From NCBI GenBank assembly GCA_938015595.1, contig CALLPI010000022.1:1-40184 (forward strand): a stretch of DNA of 40,184 nucleotides, read 5' to 3'. Made by a program: the position numbers and the translations under genes. The notes under the pieces are model-generated. The model was given only the letters and a program-made list of their open reading frames with translations. It did not search any database and had not been told where the DNA came from. The stretch comes from an uncultured Saprospiraceae bacterium (GTDB lineage: Bacteria; Bacteroidota; Bacteroidia; Chitinophagales; Saprospiraceae). Numbering within the stretch: the first letter of the stretch is position 1; each line of letters begins with the position of its first letter. Below, piece by piece: positions 8,789 through 17,203 of this stretch.

Positions 8789-10750
8789 ATGGAAAATGAA
8801 AAAGGCTTCCAGCCGTATATCTCTGCCAAAGAATTCATACCGGAGTTTACCCTCAAGGCCATCGTGCTGGGGGCATTCTTTGGTATCCTTTTCGGAGCTG
8901 CCACAGTGTATCTTGGTCTCAAGGTAGGCCTAACGGTGAGCGCCTCTATTCCTATTGCAGTGTTGGCCATTTCAATATTCAAAAAGTTGGGCAAGGCTAC
9001 CATCCTAGAGAGCAATATTGTACAAACCATTGGCTCGGCAGGCGAATCCGTAGCTGCCGGGGTGGTGTTTACACTGCCGGCGCTGTTGTTCCTAAGCGGC
9101 GGACGCAACTATTTTCAGTATTTTCAGATTTTTGTATTGGCTTTGATCGGCGGTGTGTTGGGTGTGCTGTTTATGGTACCGTTGCGTCGTTCGCTCATTG
9201 TCAAGGAGCATGGCAAGTTGCCCTATCCCGAAGGCACAGCCTGTGCCGACGTGCTCATTGCTGGTGAGAAAGGTGGCAAGTTGGCACAAAAGGTTTACTA
9301 TGGCCTGGGCGCAGCTTTCTTATACAAATTGCTCATGTCCATCTTTGGATTGTGGAAGGATACGCCATTCCTACTGTTCAAGCGCAACTCGGCGCTGCCT
9401 AACGGCTCACTGAGTGCAGAGATCACCCCCGAACTCTTGGGCGTAGGGTATATCATCGGGCCGCGCATTGCCGGTATTATGGCTGCCGGAGGCATACTCT
9501 CCTGGGTGGTACTCATTCCGCTCATCACCATTTTCGGCGATGGGCTGGGCGCGGCTCTGGCACCAGAGCCCTCCCTGCGCATTGCTGAGATGGGGCCCTG
9601 GGAAATCTGGAATCGCTACATCCGCTACATCGGAGCAGGAGCGGTGACCTTTGGCGGGCTGATCACCCTCATCAAAACCATCCCCACCATTGTGAGCGCC
9701 TTCCGGGATTCGTTCCGCGACCTTCGCCAGAGCCGTGCTGCGGGTAATGCCCCGATAGAGCACCCGCGTACCGAACGCGACATCCCACTGGTGTACGTTT
9801 TGGTGGGCAGCCTCACCTTGCTCATACTAATGACTATACTACCCAACGTGCCGACCAATATGCTCTCGGCGCTACTCATTATTGTGTTTGGCTTCTTTTT
9901 CGTCACGGTATCTTCGCGCATCGTAGGGCTGATTGGCTCTTCTTCCAACCCCATTTCTGGTATGACCATAGCCACCTTGATGGCTACCTCACTCATTTTC
10001 TTAGGCGTAGGCTGGAGTGGCGACGCCTATCAGCCCATTGCGCTGGTAGTAGGCTCTATCGTATGTATTGCAGCAGCCAATGCCGGGGCTACTTCGCAAG
10101 ATCTGAAGACTGGCTATCTTGTAGGTGCTACGCCCATTAAACAGCAATGGGGGCTAATCATCGGCGTGCTAGTGTCGGTGGCGGTTATTGGTGGCACTAT
10201 GCTGCTGCTGGAGCGTACTATCGGTATTGGTCAGGCTACCGATGAGCATCCAAACCCACTACCAGCACCCCAAGCCACGCTCATGGCCACTGTCATCAAA
10301 GGGTTACTAAGTAAGGACTTGCCCTGGGGCTTAGTCATTGCAGGCATGGGCATAGCGGCTGTGGTGGAGTTGTGCGGTGTCAACTCGCTGGCATTTGCTG
10401 TAGGGGCTTACTTGCCACTTTCTACCTCTACGCCGCTTTTGGTTGGTGGTTTTGTCAAATGGATGGCCGACAAGGTCAAGAAGTCGGACAAAGAGGAATC
10501 GGACATCGGGCCGGGAGCGCTGTTTAGTTCTGGCCTCATTGCCGGAGGGGCCGTCATGGGTATTGTTATTGCTGTTTTGCTGGGGTCTACTGCTGGCGTA
10601 AAGGCAGATGGTACGCCACGCTCGCTGATGAGCTACGTGAATACCGGACTGGCAGAATCCCCAGGTGGCTGGGGCGATTTGCTAGGCTTGCTCATGTTTG
10701 GCTTACTGGGTGCGGTGTTGTTCAGCTTTGCCCGGCAAAAACAAGCTTGA
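8789..10750 (+). CDS. OPT-family oligopeptide transporter
   Basis: The protein is a polytopic inner-membrane carrier of 653 residues, rich in glycine and alanine helices. It begins MENEKGFQPYISAKEFIPEFTLKA and continues with GAATVYLGLKVGLTVSASIPIAVLAI, a hallmark of the OPT (oligopeptide transporter) superfamily. Further family-like segments are SNIVQTIGSAGESVAAGVVFTLPAL and GSSSNPISGMTIATL. OPT members are thought to import small peptides or metal chelates with protons; the substrate here is not predictable. An in-frame extension of 57 codons upstream is rejected: it has low-complexity, non-family sequence and contains the promoter. The trehalase gene follows after only 30 bases, so the two may be co-transcribed. 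Confidence 0.92.
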   Translation: MENEKGFQPYISAKEFIPEFTLKAIVLGAFFGILFGAATVYLGLKVGLTVSASIPIAVLAISIFKKLGKATILESNIVQTIGSAGESVAAGVVFTLPALLFLSGGRNYFQYFQIFVLALIGGVLGVLFMVPLRRSLIVKEHGKLPYPEGTACADVLIAGEKGGKLAQKVYYGLGAAFLYKLLMSIFGLWKDTPFLLFKRNSALPNGSLSAEITPELLGVGYIIGPRIAGIMAAGGILSWVVLIPLITIFGDGLGAALAPEPSLRIAEMGPWEIWNRYIRYIGAGAVTFGGLITLIKTIPTIVSAFRDSFRDLRQSRAAGNAPIEHPRTERDIPLVYVLVGSLTLLILMTILPNVPTNMLSALLIIVFGFFFVTVSSRIVGLIGSSSNPISGMTIATLMATSLIFLGVGWSGDAYQPIALVVGSIVCIAAANAGATSQDLKTGYLVGATPIKQQWGLIIGVLVSVAVIGGTMLLLERTIGIGQATDEHPNPLPAPQATLMATVIKGLLSKDLPWGLVIAGMGIAAVVELCGVNSLAFAVGAYLPLSTSTPLLVGGFVKWMADKVKKSDKEESDIGPGALFSSGLIAGGAVMGIVIAVLLGSTAGVKADGTPRSLMSYVNTGLAESPGGWGDLLGLLMFGLLGAVLFSFARQKQA

Positions 10751-10780
10751 GAAACTTAATGCTGAAAAAATATTTGCGCG

Positions 10781-12379
10781 ATGAAAACATCCGCCACCTG
10801 GCTTGGCGTCCTGATTCCCATGATACTATGGTGTAGCGCCTGCCACCCCCCAAAGCCCCCAGCGGCTCAGCCGCCGGCGGCTGCTCGTATGTCGCCCGAC
10901 GACCTGTACGGAGTGTTGTTTCACGCCGTACAAACTGCTGGTATTTTTCCTGACAGTAAGACCTTTGTAGACTGTGTACCAAAATTTCCGCCAGATACCA
11001 TACTGACCAGGTATCTGCTGGCCAATAGCCAGGCTGGCTTCAACCTGTCGGAATTTGTCAAGCAACATTTTGACATGCCCAAGACCTATGCTTCTGACTT
11101 CATCAGCAACCCCTCGCGCAGCCCCGCCGAGCATATTGACGCGTTATGGGATGTGCTCACTCGCCGCCCTGACGAGGCCGCCCAAGTTGGTACGCTTATT
11201 CCCTTGCCGCACCCCTATATCGTACCTGGGGGGCGCTTCGGCGAGGTGTACTACTGGGATAGCTACTTCACTATGCTAGGACTGCAAACCGCCGGTAAAA
11301 AAGATATGATTCGTCATATCGTGGATAACTTTGCCTATCTCATTGACACGATTGGGTTCATACCCAATGGCAACCGCACCTACTACCTGGGGCGCTCCCA
11401 GCCGCCTTTTTTTGCGCTCATGGTAGATATTTTAGAGCAAACAGAAGGCCCCAAAGCCACACAGCAATACCTACCTCAACTGATACGCGAACACCAGTTC
11501 TGGATGGATGGCCGCGACCAGCTTGATGCCCAAAACCCTACCTGGCGCCGCGTAGTGCGATTACCCGGCGGCGAAATCCTCAACCGCTACTACGACGACC
11601 GCCCCAAGCCCCGACCTGAAAGCTACCGCGAAGACCTGGAAACCGCTCAGCATAGCCCCAGAGAGTCGCAGGCTGTGTGGACTGACCTACGCGCTGGTGC
11701 AGAATCGGGCTGGGACTACTCCAGCCGCTGGCTCAGTGACCCTATGAGCTTAGCCTCCATCCGCACTACGGCTATTGTTCCTGTAGACCTCAACGCGCTG
11801 CTCTGGAACCTGGAGCACACCATTGCTGCCTACGCCCAACGTAGCGGTCAAGCCGCAGTAGCAGAACAGTATGCGAGTTATGCCGAAGCTCGTAAGGCAG
11901 CTTTGTTGCGCTACTGCTGGGATAGCAGCAAGCAGTTTTTTACGGACTACGACTGGGAGCAAAACCGCTCCACTGGCATACTATCGCTGGCGGGTATGTT
12001 TCCGTTGTTTTTTGAATTGGCCGATGAAGAGCAGGCAGCCGCTTGCGCACAGGTCATTGCTCGCAACTTCCTCAAGCCCGGTGGCCTGGTGACTACCCTG
12101 ATCCAAACCGGCCAACAGTGGGATGCCCCCAACGGCTGGGCGCCCCTGCAGTGGATCAGTATTCAAGGGCTGCGCAAGTACGGGCATACCGACCTGGCCG
12201 CCGACATTCGCCGCCGCTGGATAGCTCTCAACGAAAAAGTGTATCGCAACACCGGCAAAATGGTGGAAAAATACAACGTGATGGACATGAGCCTGGCGGC
12301 CGGCGGCGGCGAATACCCCTTGCAGGATGGCTTCGGCTGGACCAACGGCGTGCTGCTACGCCTGCTTTCCGAAAAATAA
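10781..12379 (+). CDS. treA: Alpha,alpha-trehalase, GH37, probable lipoprotein
   Basis: The enzyme hydrolyses trehalose to two glucose molecules. Both GH37 signatures are present: PGGRFGEVYYWDSYF (residues 149-163) and QWDAPNGWAP (446-455). The general-acid region ESGWDYSSRW and the C-terminal GGGEYPLQDGFGWTNGV with the conserved glutamate are also intact. The length (532 residues) is normal for periplasmic trehalases. The N-terminus is a signal with a weak lipobox ending at Cys21 (CSAC), followed by a proline-rich linker (PPKPPAAQPPAAA). It lacks acidic residues directly after the cysteine, so a periplasm-facing lipoprotein is the best guess. It lies 30 bases after the OPT transporter and is followed by a terminator-like hairpin. 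Confidence 0.93.
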   Translation: MKTSATWLGVLIPMILWCSACHPPKPPAAQPPAAARMSPDDLYGVLFHAVQTAGIFPDSKTFVDCVPKFPPDTILTRYLLANSQAGFNLSEFVKQHFDMPKTYASDFISNPSRSPAEHIDALWDVLTRRPDEAAQVGTLIPLPHPYIVPGGRFGEVYYWDSYFTMLGLQTAGKKDMIRHIVDNFAYLIDTIGFIPNGNRTYYLGRSQPPFFALMVDILEQTEGPKATQQYLPQLIREHQFWMDGRDQLDAQNPTWRRVVRLPGGEILNRYYDDRPKPRPESYREDLETAQHSPRESQAVWTDLRAGAESGWDYSSRWLSDPMSLASIRTTAIVPVDLNALLWNLEHTIAAYAQRSGQAAVAEQYASYAEARKAALLRYCWDSSKQFFTDYDWEQNRSTGILSLAGMFPLFFELADEEQAAACAQVIARNFLKPGGLVTTLIQTGQQWDAPNGWAPLQWISIQGLRKYGHTDLAADIRRRWIALNEKVYRNTGKMVEKYNVMDMSLAAGGGEYPLQDGFGWTNGVLLRLLSEK

Positions 12380-12392
12380 TTCCGTCGGCCAT

Positions 12393-12429
12393 TGGCCAAA
12401 CCTCGCAGCATTGGCCAGCGTTTCTTTTT
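12393..12429 (+). terminator. Intrinsic terminator candidate after trehalase
   Basis: TGGCCAA (12393-12399) and TTGGCCA (12411-12417) form a seven-base-pair stem with an 11-base loop. The T-rich run GTTTCTTTTT follows at 12420-12429. The position, 14 bases after the stop, suits a terminator. Confidence 0.5.
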
Positions 12430-12480
12430 GGCACGTTTTTCTGAGCCATCTCAAAAAATCGGAATTTGAAAAAGCAAAAA

Positions 12481-14118
12481 ATGCGCCGTCTATTACACCT
12501 CTTGTTGGGAATGACTTTCTGCTCGCTAGGGGCATTCACCGATGTAGGGCGCAGCACAAGCGACAATACCATTCCTGGCGAGATCATCGTACGCTTTCGC
12601 TCAGAGGCTATTCTGCAAGATGTGTTGGAAGACCTCAACGGCCAATGGGGCGGAAGCATACAACTCAAGCGCATGCTCAGCTCTGCGTATCACATTGTAC
12701 TACTGGGCTTTGACCATGAGCGTATATCGGCAGCCAAACTCCTGGAAGATTTGCTCCGGCACCCGCAGGTAATGGCCGCCGAGCCCAATGCCCTCATAGA
12801 ATTTCGCGGTGTACCCAATGACCCCTTCTTTGACCGTCAATGGGGGCTGACGCGCATTGGATTGCCCGTCGTATGGGATGTAACCTCAGGCGGCCTCACG
12901 GCAAACGGCGACACCATCGTGATAGCCATCTTGGACAGCGGCTTCGATATTACCCATGAAGACCTGCGCGACAACGTATGGTACAACCGGTTTGAAATAC
13001 CCAACGACGGCATAGATAACGATCAAAACGGGCTAGTGGACGACATTGCCGGCTGGAACTTTGCCGACAACAGCCCCGTACACGCGCTATCGGCACACGG
13101 CCACGCTGTAGCAGGTATTGCCGGAGCGCGCGGCAATAACGGCATCGGCATCTGTGGCGTCAATCAATATGTGCGCCTGATGCTTTTCACCATCCGAACC
13201 CAGGACAATATCGTGGCGGCGTATGACTACATCATTGAGCAGCGACGCCGCTACAATCAGACCAGAGGAGCTGCTGGCGCATTTGTAGTGGCCACCAATG
13301 CTTCCTTTGGCCAGGCGCGCGTATTCTGCCAGCAACGCCCTGTATGGGGCGGCATGTACGACCTCATGGGCGAAGTGGGTATCCTCACTGGCGCTGGCAC
13401 CGTCAACTCCAATTATAATGTGGACACCGAAGGCGACATGCCGGCCTCTTGCCCCAGTGAGTTTATTATTGCTACGCTCAATACCAACGAGGAAGATCGC
13501 AAGCACCAGACCTCTGGTTTTGGCAAGCAATTCATTGACTTGGGTACGCCTGGTGAGGGTTCTTTTTCCATTGCACTGAACAACCAATATAGCGGCTTTG
13601 GTGGCAACTCGGCAGCTGCACCGCATCTCACTGGCGCTATTGCACTGTTGTACAGCCTGCCCTGTCCTGCTCTGGCTACCGAGGCTATCGAGCACCCGGC
13701 ACAGACTGCGTTGCTTATCCGTCAGGCCATACTCGGTGGTGTGGATCCTCTACCCAACTTATCCGAATACACTGCTACCGGCGGGCGCCTCAACGTACTG
13801 CGCAGCATGGAATACATACAGGCGCAGTGCGCACCGCCACCCGGCCCGCTCGAACTGCTGCGCATTTACCCCAGCCCTGCATCCGATGTAGTCTATGTAG
13901 CTTACCAGGCGCCGGATTACGAACCTCACTACCGCCTGACCATCTTTGATATACTGGGCAGAAAAGTATGGAGCAAAACCGTACAACCCCCACGCTTTGG
14001 CAGCCGAATAGAACAAGTAAATGTGCGTCACTGGCCTGCCGGCGCCTATACAGCTGTGTTGGAGCAAGGGCGGGCACATGCCGTGAGACGCTTTGCCGTA
14101 GGGCCACAAAAAAAATGA
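12481..14118 (+). CDS. Secreted subtilisin-like (S8) serine peptidase with T9SS type A sorting domain
   Basis: This 545-residue protein has a signal peptide ([20 protein letters not shown]), an inhibitor-like propeptide ([12 protein letters not shown] to about residue 115, [11 protein letters not shown]) and an S8 catalytic domain. The triad residues are Asp152 in AILDSGFD, His206 in [11 protein letters not shown] and Ser377 in [12 protein letters not shown]. An EF-like calcium loop is visible in [13 protein letters not shown]. The C-terminal about 90 residues ([12 protein letters not shown] ... FDILGRKVW ... [10 protein letters not shown]) form a type A T9SS sorting domain, so the enzyme is expected to be secreted or anchored on the cell surface. 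The usual HGTHVAG and GTSMAAP blocks are altered to HGHAVAG and GNSAAAP. The ATG at 12481 is preferred over a TTG 15 bases upstream. Confidence 0.92.
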   Translation: MRRLLHLLLGMTFCSLGAFTDVGRSTSDNTIPGEIIVRFRSEAILQDVLEDLNGQWGGSIQLKRMLSSAYHIVLLGFDHERISAAKLLEDLLRHPQVMAAEPNALIEFRGVPNDPFFDRQWGLTRIGLPVVWDVTSGGLTANGDTIVIAILDSGFDITHEDLRDNVWYNRFEIPNDGIDNDQNGLVDDIAGWNFADNSPVHALSAHGHAVAGIAGARGNNGIGICGVNQYVRLMLFTIRTQDNIVAAYDYIIEQRRRYNQTRGAAGAFVVATNASFGQARVFCQQRPVWGGMYDLMGEVGILTGAGTVNSNYNVDTEGDMPASCPSEFIIATLNTNEEDRKHQTSGFGKQFIDLGTPGEGSFSIALNNQYSGFGGNSAAAPHLTGAIALLYSLPCPALATEAIEHPAQTALLIRQAILGGVDPLPNLSEYTATGGRLNVLRSMEYIQAQCAPPPGPLELLRIYPSPASDVVYVAYQAPDYEPHYRLTIFDILGRKVWSKTVQPPRFGSRIEQVNVRHWPAGAYTAVLEQGRAHAVRRFAVGPQKK

Positions 14119-14127
14119 CGCCTCTTG

Positions 14128-14158
14128 CTTGCGGGATTTACAAACATCCCTATTTTTG
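14128..14158 (+). promoter_or_regulatory. Bacteroidota-type promoter of gcvH
   Basis: CTTG (14128-14131), a 19-base spacer and TATTTTTG (14151-14158) match the -33/-7 consensus. Transcription would start near 14163, giving a leader of about 35 bases before the gcvH ATG at 14199. The promoter lies between the subtilase stop and gcvH, so gcvH has its own transcript. Confidence 0.6.
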
Positions 14159-14198
14159 GTGCTGCTTATGTGATTATCCTTCAAAATGCTTTCTCGAT

Positions 14199-14591
14199 AT
14201 GGTTTTTCCGGCTGACCTGAAATACACCTCCGAACACGAATGGGTGCGCCTCATCGAAGGTAATATCGCCTACGTAGGTATTACTGACTTTGCTCAACGC
14301 GAACTTGATGAGCTGGTGTATGTAGAGGTAGAATCTGTGGGCGAAACCCTCGGCAAAGGTGAAGTCTTCGGCACAGTGGAAGCCGTAAAAACCACCTCTG
14401 AATTATTCATGCCCGTGTCTGGTAAAATATTGGAGTTCAATCCTGCGCTGGACGAGAAACAAGGCGACGATCCTACCCTCGTCAACCGCGACCCTTACGG
14501 AGAAGGCTGGATCGTGAAAATAGAATGCACCGACCTTTCCGAGCTCGACTCCCTTATGGATGCTGCAGCTTATGAGGCTACCGTAGCCTGA
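14199..14591 (+). CDS. gcvH: Glycine cleavage system H protein
   Basis: GcvH is the lipoylated shuttle protein that carries the aminomethyl group between the P, T and L proteins of the glycine cleavage complex. The 130-residue length is typical. The sequence begins [16 protein letters not shown] and has the lipoylation motif [10 protein letters not shown], with Lys64 as the modified residue, followed by [11 protein letters not shown] and [10 protein letters not shown]. An in-frame extension upstream is rejected because it overlaps the subtilase gene and the promoter. No gcvT, gcvP or lipoate-attachment gene is nearby, so the rest of the system is elsewhere. Confidence 0.96.
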   Translation: MVFPADLKYTSEHEWVRLIEGNIAYVGITDFAQRELDELVYVEVESVGETLGKGEVFGTVEAVKTTSELFMPVSGKILEFNPALDEKQGDDPTLVNRDPYGEGWIVKIECTDLSELDSLMDAAAYEATVA

Positions 14592-14706
14592 GAAGTTGAG
14601 TGTCAAAAAAATTAAAAAAAAATTCGCACACGCATACGCCCAAAAACCTGTTTAGTGCATCTCAATTGTTGTAATTGCTTTTCTCGAAAAATAAAAACCA
14701 GTAATT

Positions 14707-15621
14707 ATGGAAGTCAGCAGCACTGTTTTAGGTTTAGCCTTCGCAGGTATCGCTGTGCTCGTGCTGGGTATCATTGTGTTCATGCGCAATTCGCTGGCTA
14801 AAAAGTCGGCGCAAGGGCTGGGCCAAAAGTACAAATCCACTATGAGCGCTGCCGACCTCGAAGTGCGCAATAAGTACCCCGAAGCGGATGTGTTCCGCCT
14901 TAGCCCTACGTTTTTCAACCTGGGCTTGGCGCTCTCCCTCGGCATTATTGTGCTGGCGCTGGGCTGGACGCAGTATGAGAAAAAGGTAGATGTATCCCGG
15001 TACTTGGATACCCTTGAAGAAGAAATTGAGATAGAGCCGCCGCGTACTGCCGAACCCCCGCCCCCGCCACCCCCGCCCCCGCCGCCTGTCATTCAGGAAG
15101 TACCAGACGATGTGAAGTTGGAAGACCAGCCCGTGTTCCAAGACTTGAGTATGGACAAAGACGAAGTGGTGGAAGCACCCAAAGCAGTTGAAAAACCTAA
15201 AGAAGTAGTAGCTCCACCCCCTCCACCTCCTCCGCCCGCCCCCGAACCCGAGGAAGAAATCTTCAAAGTAGTGGAGGAAATGCCACGCTTCCCGGGCTGT
15301 GAGAATGAGCCTACCGTAGAAGCTAAGAAGGCTTGTTCTGATAAGAAAATGCTCGAGTTTATCTACAAGAACATTAAGTATCCGGCAATTGCTCGTGAAA
15401 ACGGCGTAGAAGGTACGGCGGTCATCACCTTTGTGGTAGAGAAAGACGGTACAGTGAAAGATGCGCGCATTGTGCGCGACATTGGCGCCCAGTGTGGCCA
15501 GGAAGCCCTGCGCGTAGTGAACATGATGAATGAACAAAATATCAAATGGATACCCGGTAAGCAGCGCGGCCGCCCAGTGCGGGTGCAGTTCAACTTACCG
15601 GTGCGCTTCAAGTTGGAGTGA
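14707..15621 (+). CDS. TonB-like energy transducer with two N-terminal membrane helices
   Basis: TonB couples the inner-membrane proton gradient to outer-membrane receptors. The 304-residue protein ends in a clear TonB C-terminal domain (about residues 219-304: YPAIARENGVEGTAVITFVV, DGTVKDARIVRDIG, WIPGKQRGRPVRVQFNLPVRF). Two proline-rich periplasm-spanning stretches precede it (117-127 and about 168-180). The membrane helix usual in Bacteroidota TonB lies at about 70-87, after the YPEADVFRLSP segment. An additional hydrophobic helix is present at about 6-26 (VLGLAFAGIAVLVLGIIVFM), with a basic, presumably cytoplasmic linker between them. The proline-coding tract 15054-15088 is a C-rich low-complexity sequence. 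No exbB or exbD is adjacent. A strong hairpin follows the stop. Confidence 0.93.
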   Translation: MEVSSTVLGLAFAGIAVLVLGIIVFMRNSLAKKSAQGLGQKYKSTMSAADLEVRNKYPEADVFRLSPTFFNLGLALSLGIIVLALGWTQYEKKVDVSRYLDTLEEEIEIEPPRTAEPPPPPPPPPPPVIQEVPDDVKLEDQPVFQDLSMDKDEVVEAPKAVEKPKEVVAPPPPPPPPAPEPEEEIFKVVEEMPRFPGCENEPTVEAKKACSDKKMLEFIYKNIKYPAIARENGVEGTAVITFVVEKDGTVKDARIVRDIGAQCGQEALRVVNMMNEQNIKWIPGKQRGRPVRVQFNLPVRFKLE

Positions 15622-15655
15622 TTTCCCCTTGTAATAACCTGAGAAATGTAAAGTG

Positions 15656-15700
15656 ATGCGGCAGCTCCCAATGAATGACCATTCATCGGGAGCTTCGCAT
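15656..15700. terminator. Bidirectional hairpin terminator between tonB-like gene and DEAD-box gene
   Basis: Three helices stack: ATGCG (15656-15660) with CGCAT (15696-15700), AGCTCCC (15663-15669) with GGGAGCT (15688-15694), and ATGAAT (15671-15676) with ATTCAT (15681-15686), closing a GACC loop. That gives 18 base pairs in all. It lies between two convergent genes, 34 bases after one stop and 7 bases after the other, as expected for a shared terminator. The T-runs on either side are short. Confidence 0.75.
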
Positions 15701-15707
15701 TTTGGAG

Positions 15708-17054
15708 CTACTTGGCGCGCGGTGTTGAATTGGCGCCAGGAGGATTGCCCAAAGAAGGACTACCCTTCCTTTTTTTCCAGCGTTTTTTATGCTTGGGCTT
15801 AGGCAATGCGCCTGCTTCGGCAGCAGAAGCCGACTGATTTTGTTTATTAGGTGCTTGGGGTTGTTTGTTGTGCGTTGGTTTACGGTTTTTATCGCGGCGG
15901 TTCGAGCGCGGCGACTCAGATTTTTCGGTCGTGTCTGCCTCGATTTTGTTTTTGTCAATGGGCCGGCCAATGAGCTTTTCGATGCGGGCAAACCGACCTC
16001 TATCTTTGCGACTGATGAAGGTTATAGCTTCTCCTTCGGCCTCAGCTCTGCCAGTGCGGCCAATGCGGTGCACGTAGTCTTCGGGGTCGCCAGGCACGTC
16101 GAAGTTGATGACCAAGTCAATGCCTTTGACGTCAATGCCTCTAGAAAGTACGTCAGTAGCTACTACAATAGGGCAGGAGCCGTTGCGGAAGGCCAGTAGG
16201 CGCTCTTCGCGCTCGGATTGCTCCAGGTCGGAGTGGATGGCTGCTACTTTCATGCCTCGCTGGGCCAGGCGCTGGGCTACCTCTCGCACTTTGATTTTTG
16301 CGCCAGCAAAAATGATGACGCGCTCCAGCTCTTTGCGCTCAGCCAGTAGTTGCTCTAATAGCGGGTACTTAGCTTCATCTTCTGCTTCAAAGGCCAGTTG
16401 GCGTATGGTTTCGGCAGGTTTGGAAATGGAAATGCTGATTTCCAATGGATTACGCAGTAATCCCTTAGCAAAGCGACGGATAGCTTCAGGCATAGTAGCC
16501 GAAAAGAGAAGCGTCTGCCTATTGCGGGGCAACTGACTGACAATCTTATTAATATCAGGAGCAAAACCCATGTCGAGCATGCGGTCGGCTTCGTCCAGTA
16601 TCAGGTGGCGTACAGTGCTCAGGTTGACGTAGCCTAGGTCGAGATGAGCAATGAAGCGCCCTGGCGTGGCGATGACAATGGGAGCACCCTGCTTGAGAGC
16701 TTTGCGCTCCAACTCCATGGAGTGCCCGTCGCGGCCGCCATAAATAGCCACCGCGCTCGCGGGGGTGAAGTAGGAGAAGCCCTCGAGTTGCTGGTCTATT
16801 TGCATGGCCAGTTCACGCGTGGGTACGATGATCAGCGTGTCAATACCCTCAGGTGGTGATATGGTGATTCGGTGCAATACCGGCAGCAGAAACGCAGCAG
16901 TTTTACCAGTACCAGTTTGTGCGCAGGCCAGCACATCCCGACCTTCCATGATGGCCGGTATGGCTTGCTCTTGTATAGGGGTGGCTTCGGTAAAACGCAT
17001 GGCCTCCAACCCTTGTAGCAGGGCTTCGGCCAGGTAGAATTCGCTAAATTTCAA
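15708..17054 (-). CDS. DEAD-box ATP-dependent RNA helicase (RhlE type)
   Basis: The protein unwinds RNA duplexes, for example in ribosome assembly or mRNA turnover. All core motifs are visible in the 448-residue product: Q motif FTEATPIQ, motif I AQTGTGKT (45-52), PTRELAMQ, TPGRF, DEAD (154-157), SAT (185-187), and HRIGRTGR (329-336). The C-terminus is a lysine-, asparagine- and glutamine-rich basic tail (ending KKRWKKRKG and beyond), likely an RNA-binding extension. No ATG precedes the Q motif. The TTG at 17054 gives the family-typical start KFSEFYLAEALL. A TTG further upstream at 17090 is rejected because it lies inside a perfect -7 promoter box. The gene diverges from the PBP1A gene. Confidence 0.94.
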   Translation of the reverse strand: MKFSEFYLAEALLQGLEAMRFTEATPIQEQAIPAIMEGRDVLACAQTGTGKTAAFLLPVLHRITISPPEGIDTLIIVPTRELAMQIDQQLEGFSYFTPASAVAIYGGRDGHSMELERKALKQGAPIVIATPGRFIAHLDLGYVNLSTVRHLILDEADRMLDMGFAPDINKIVSQLPRNRQTLLFSATMPEAIRRFAKGLLRNPLEISISISKPAETIRQLAFEAEDEAKYPLLEQLLAERKELERVIIFAGAKIKVREVAQRLAQRGMKVAAIHSDLEQSEREERLLAFRNGSCPIVVATDVLSRGIDVKGIDLVINFDVPGDPEDYVHRIGRTGRAEAEGEAITFISRKDRGRFARIEKLIGRPIDKNKIEADTTEKSESPRSNRRDKNRKPTHNKQPQAPNKQNQSASAAEAGALPKPKHKKRWKKRKGSPSLGNPPGANSTPRAK

Positions 17055-17087
17055 TGTCTTTTTGTTAAAACAGTTCTTTACTGAATG

Positions 17088-17095
17088 CAAAGGTA
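17088..17095 (-). promoter_or_regulatory. -7 box of the DEAD-box helicase gene
   Basis: On the minus strand the bases read TACCTTTG, a perfect TAnnTTTG match, about 33 bases upstream of the TTG at 17054. A -33 TTG is not seen at the ideal distance. The box helps decide the start codon of the helicase. Confidence 0.45.
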
Positions 17096-17203
17096 CGGAT
17101 TTTTGCGCGCCTGGCGCGGATAATAACGAGTATTTGTATCTTTACGGCGTGATTTTACAATCAACTGCTGCTCAAGGCAGTACTCTTACCAAATGCACAG
17201 TTC

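Noticed and set aside
13968-14198. Long in-frame extension of gcvH into the subtilase gene
   Set aside because: It overlaps the subtilase coding region and the gcvH promoter. The family start is at 14199.
15054-15088. C-rich low-complexity tract considered as a repeat element
   Set aside because: It encodes the proline-rich spacer of the TonB-like protein and needs no other explanation.
14734-15537. 267-codon minus-strand frame within the tonB-like gene
   Set aside because: It is antisense to a well-supported TonB domain protein; its arginine/glycine-rich content reflects the proline tracts read backwards.
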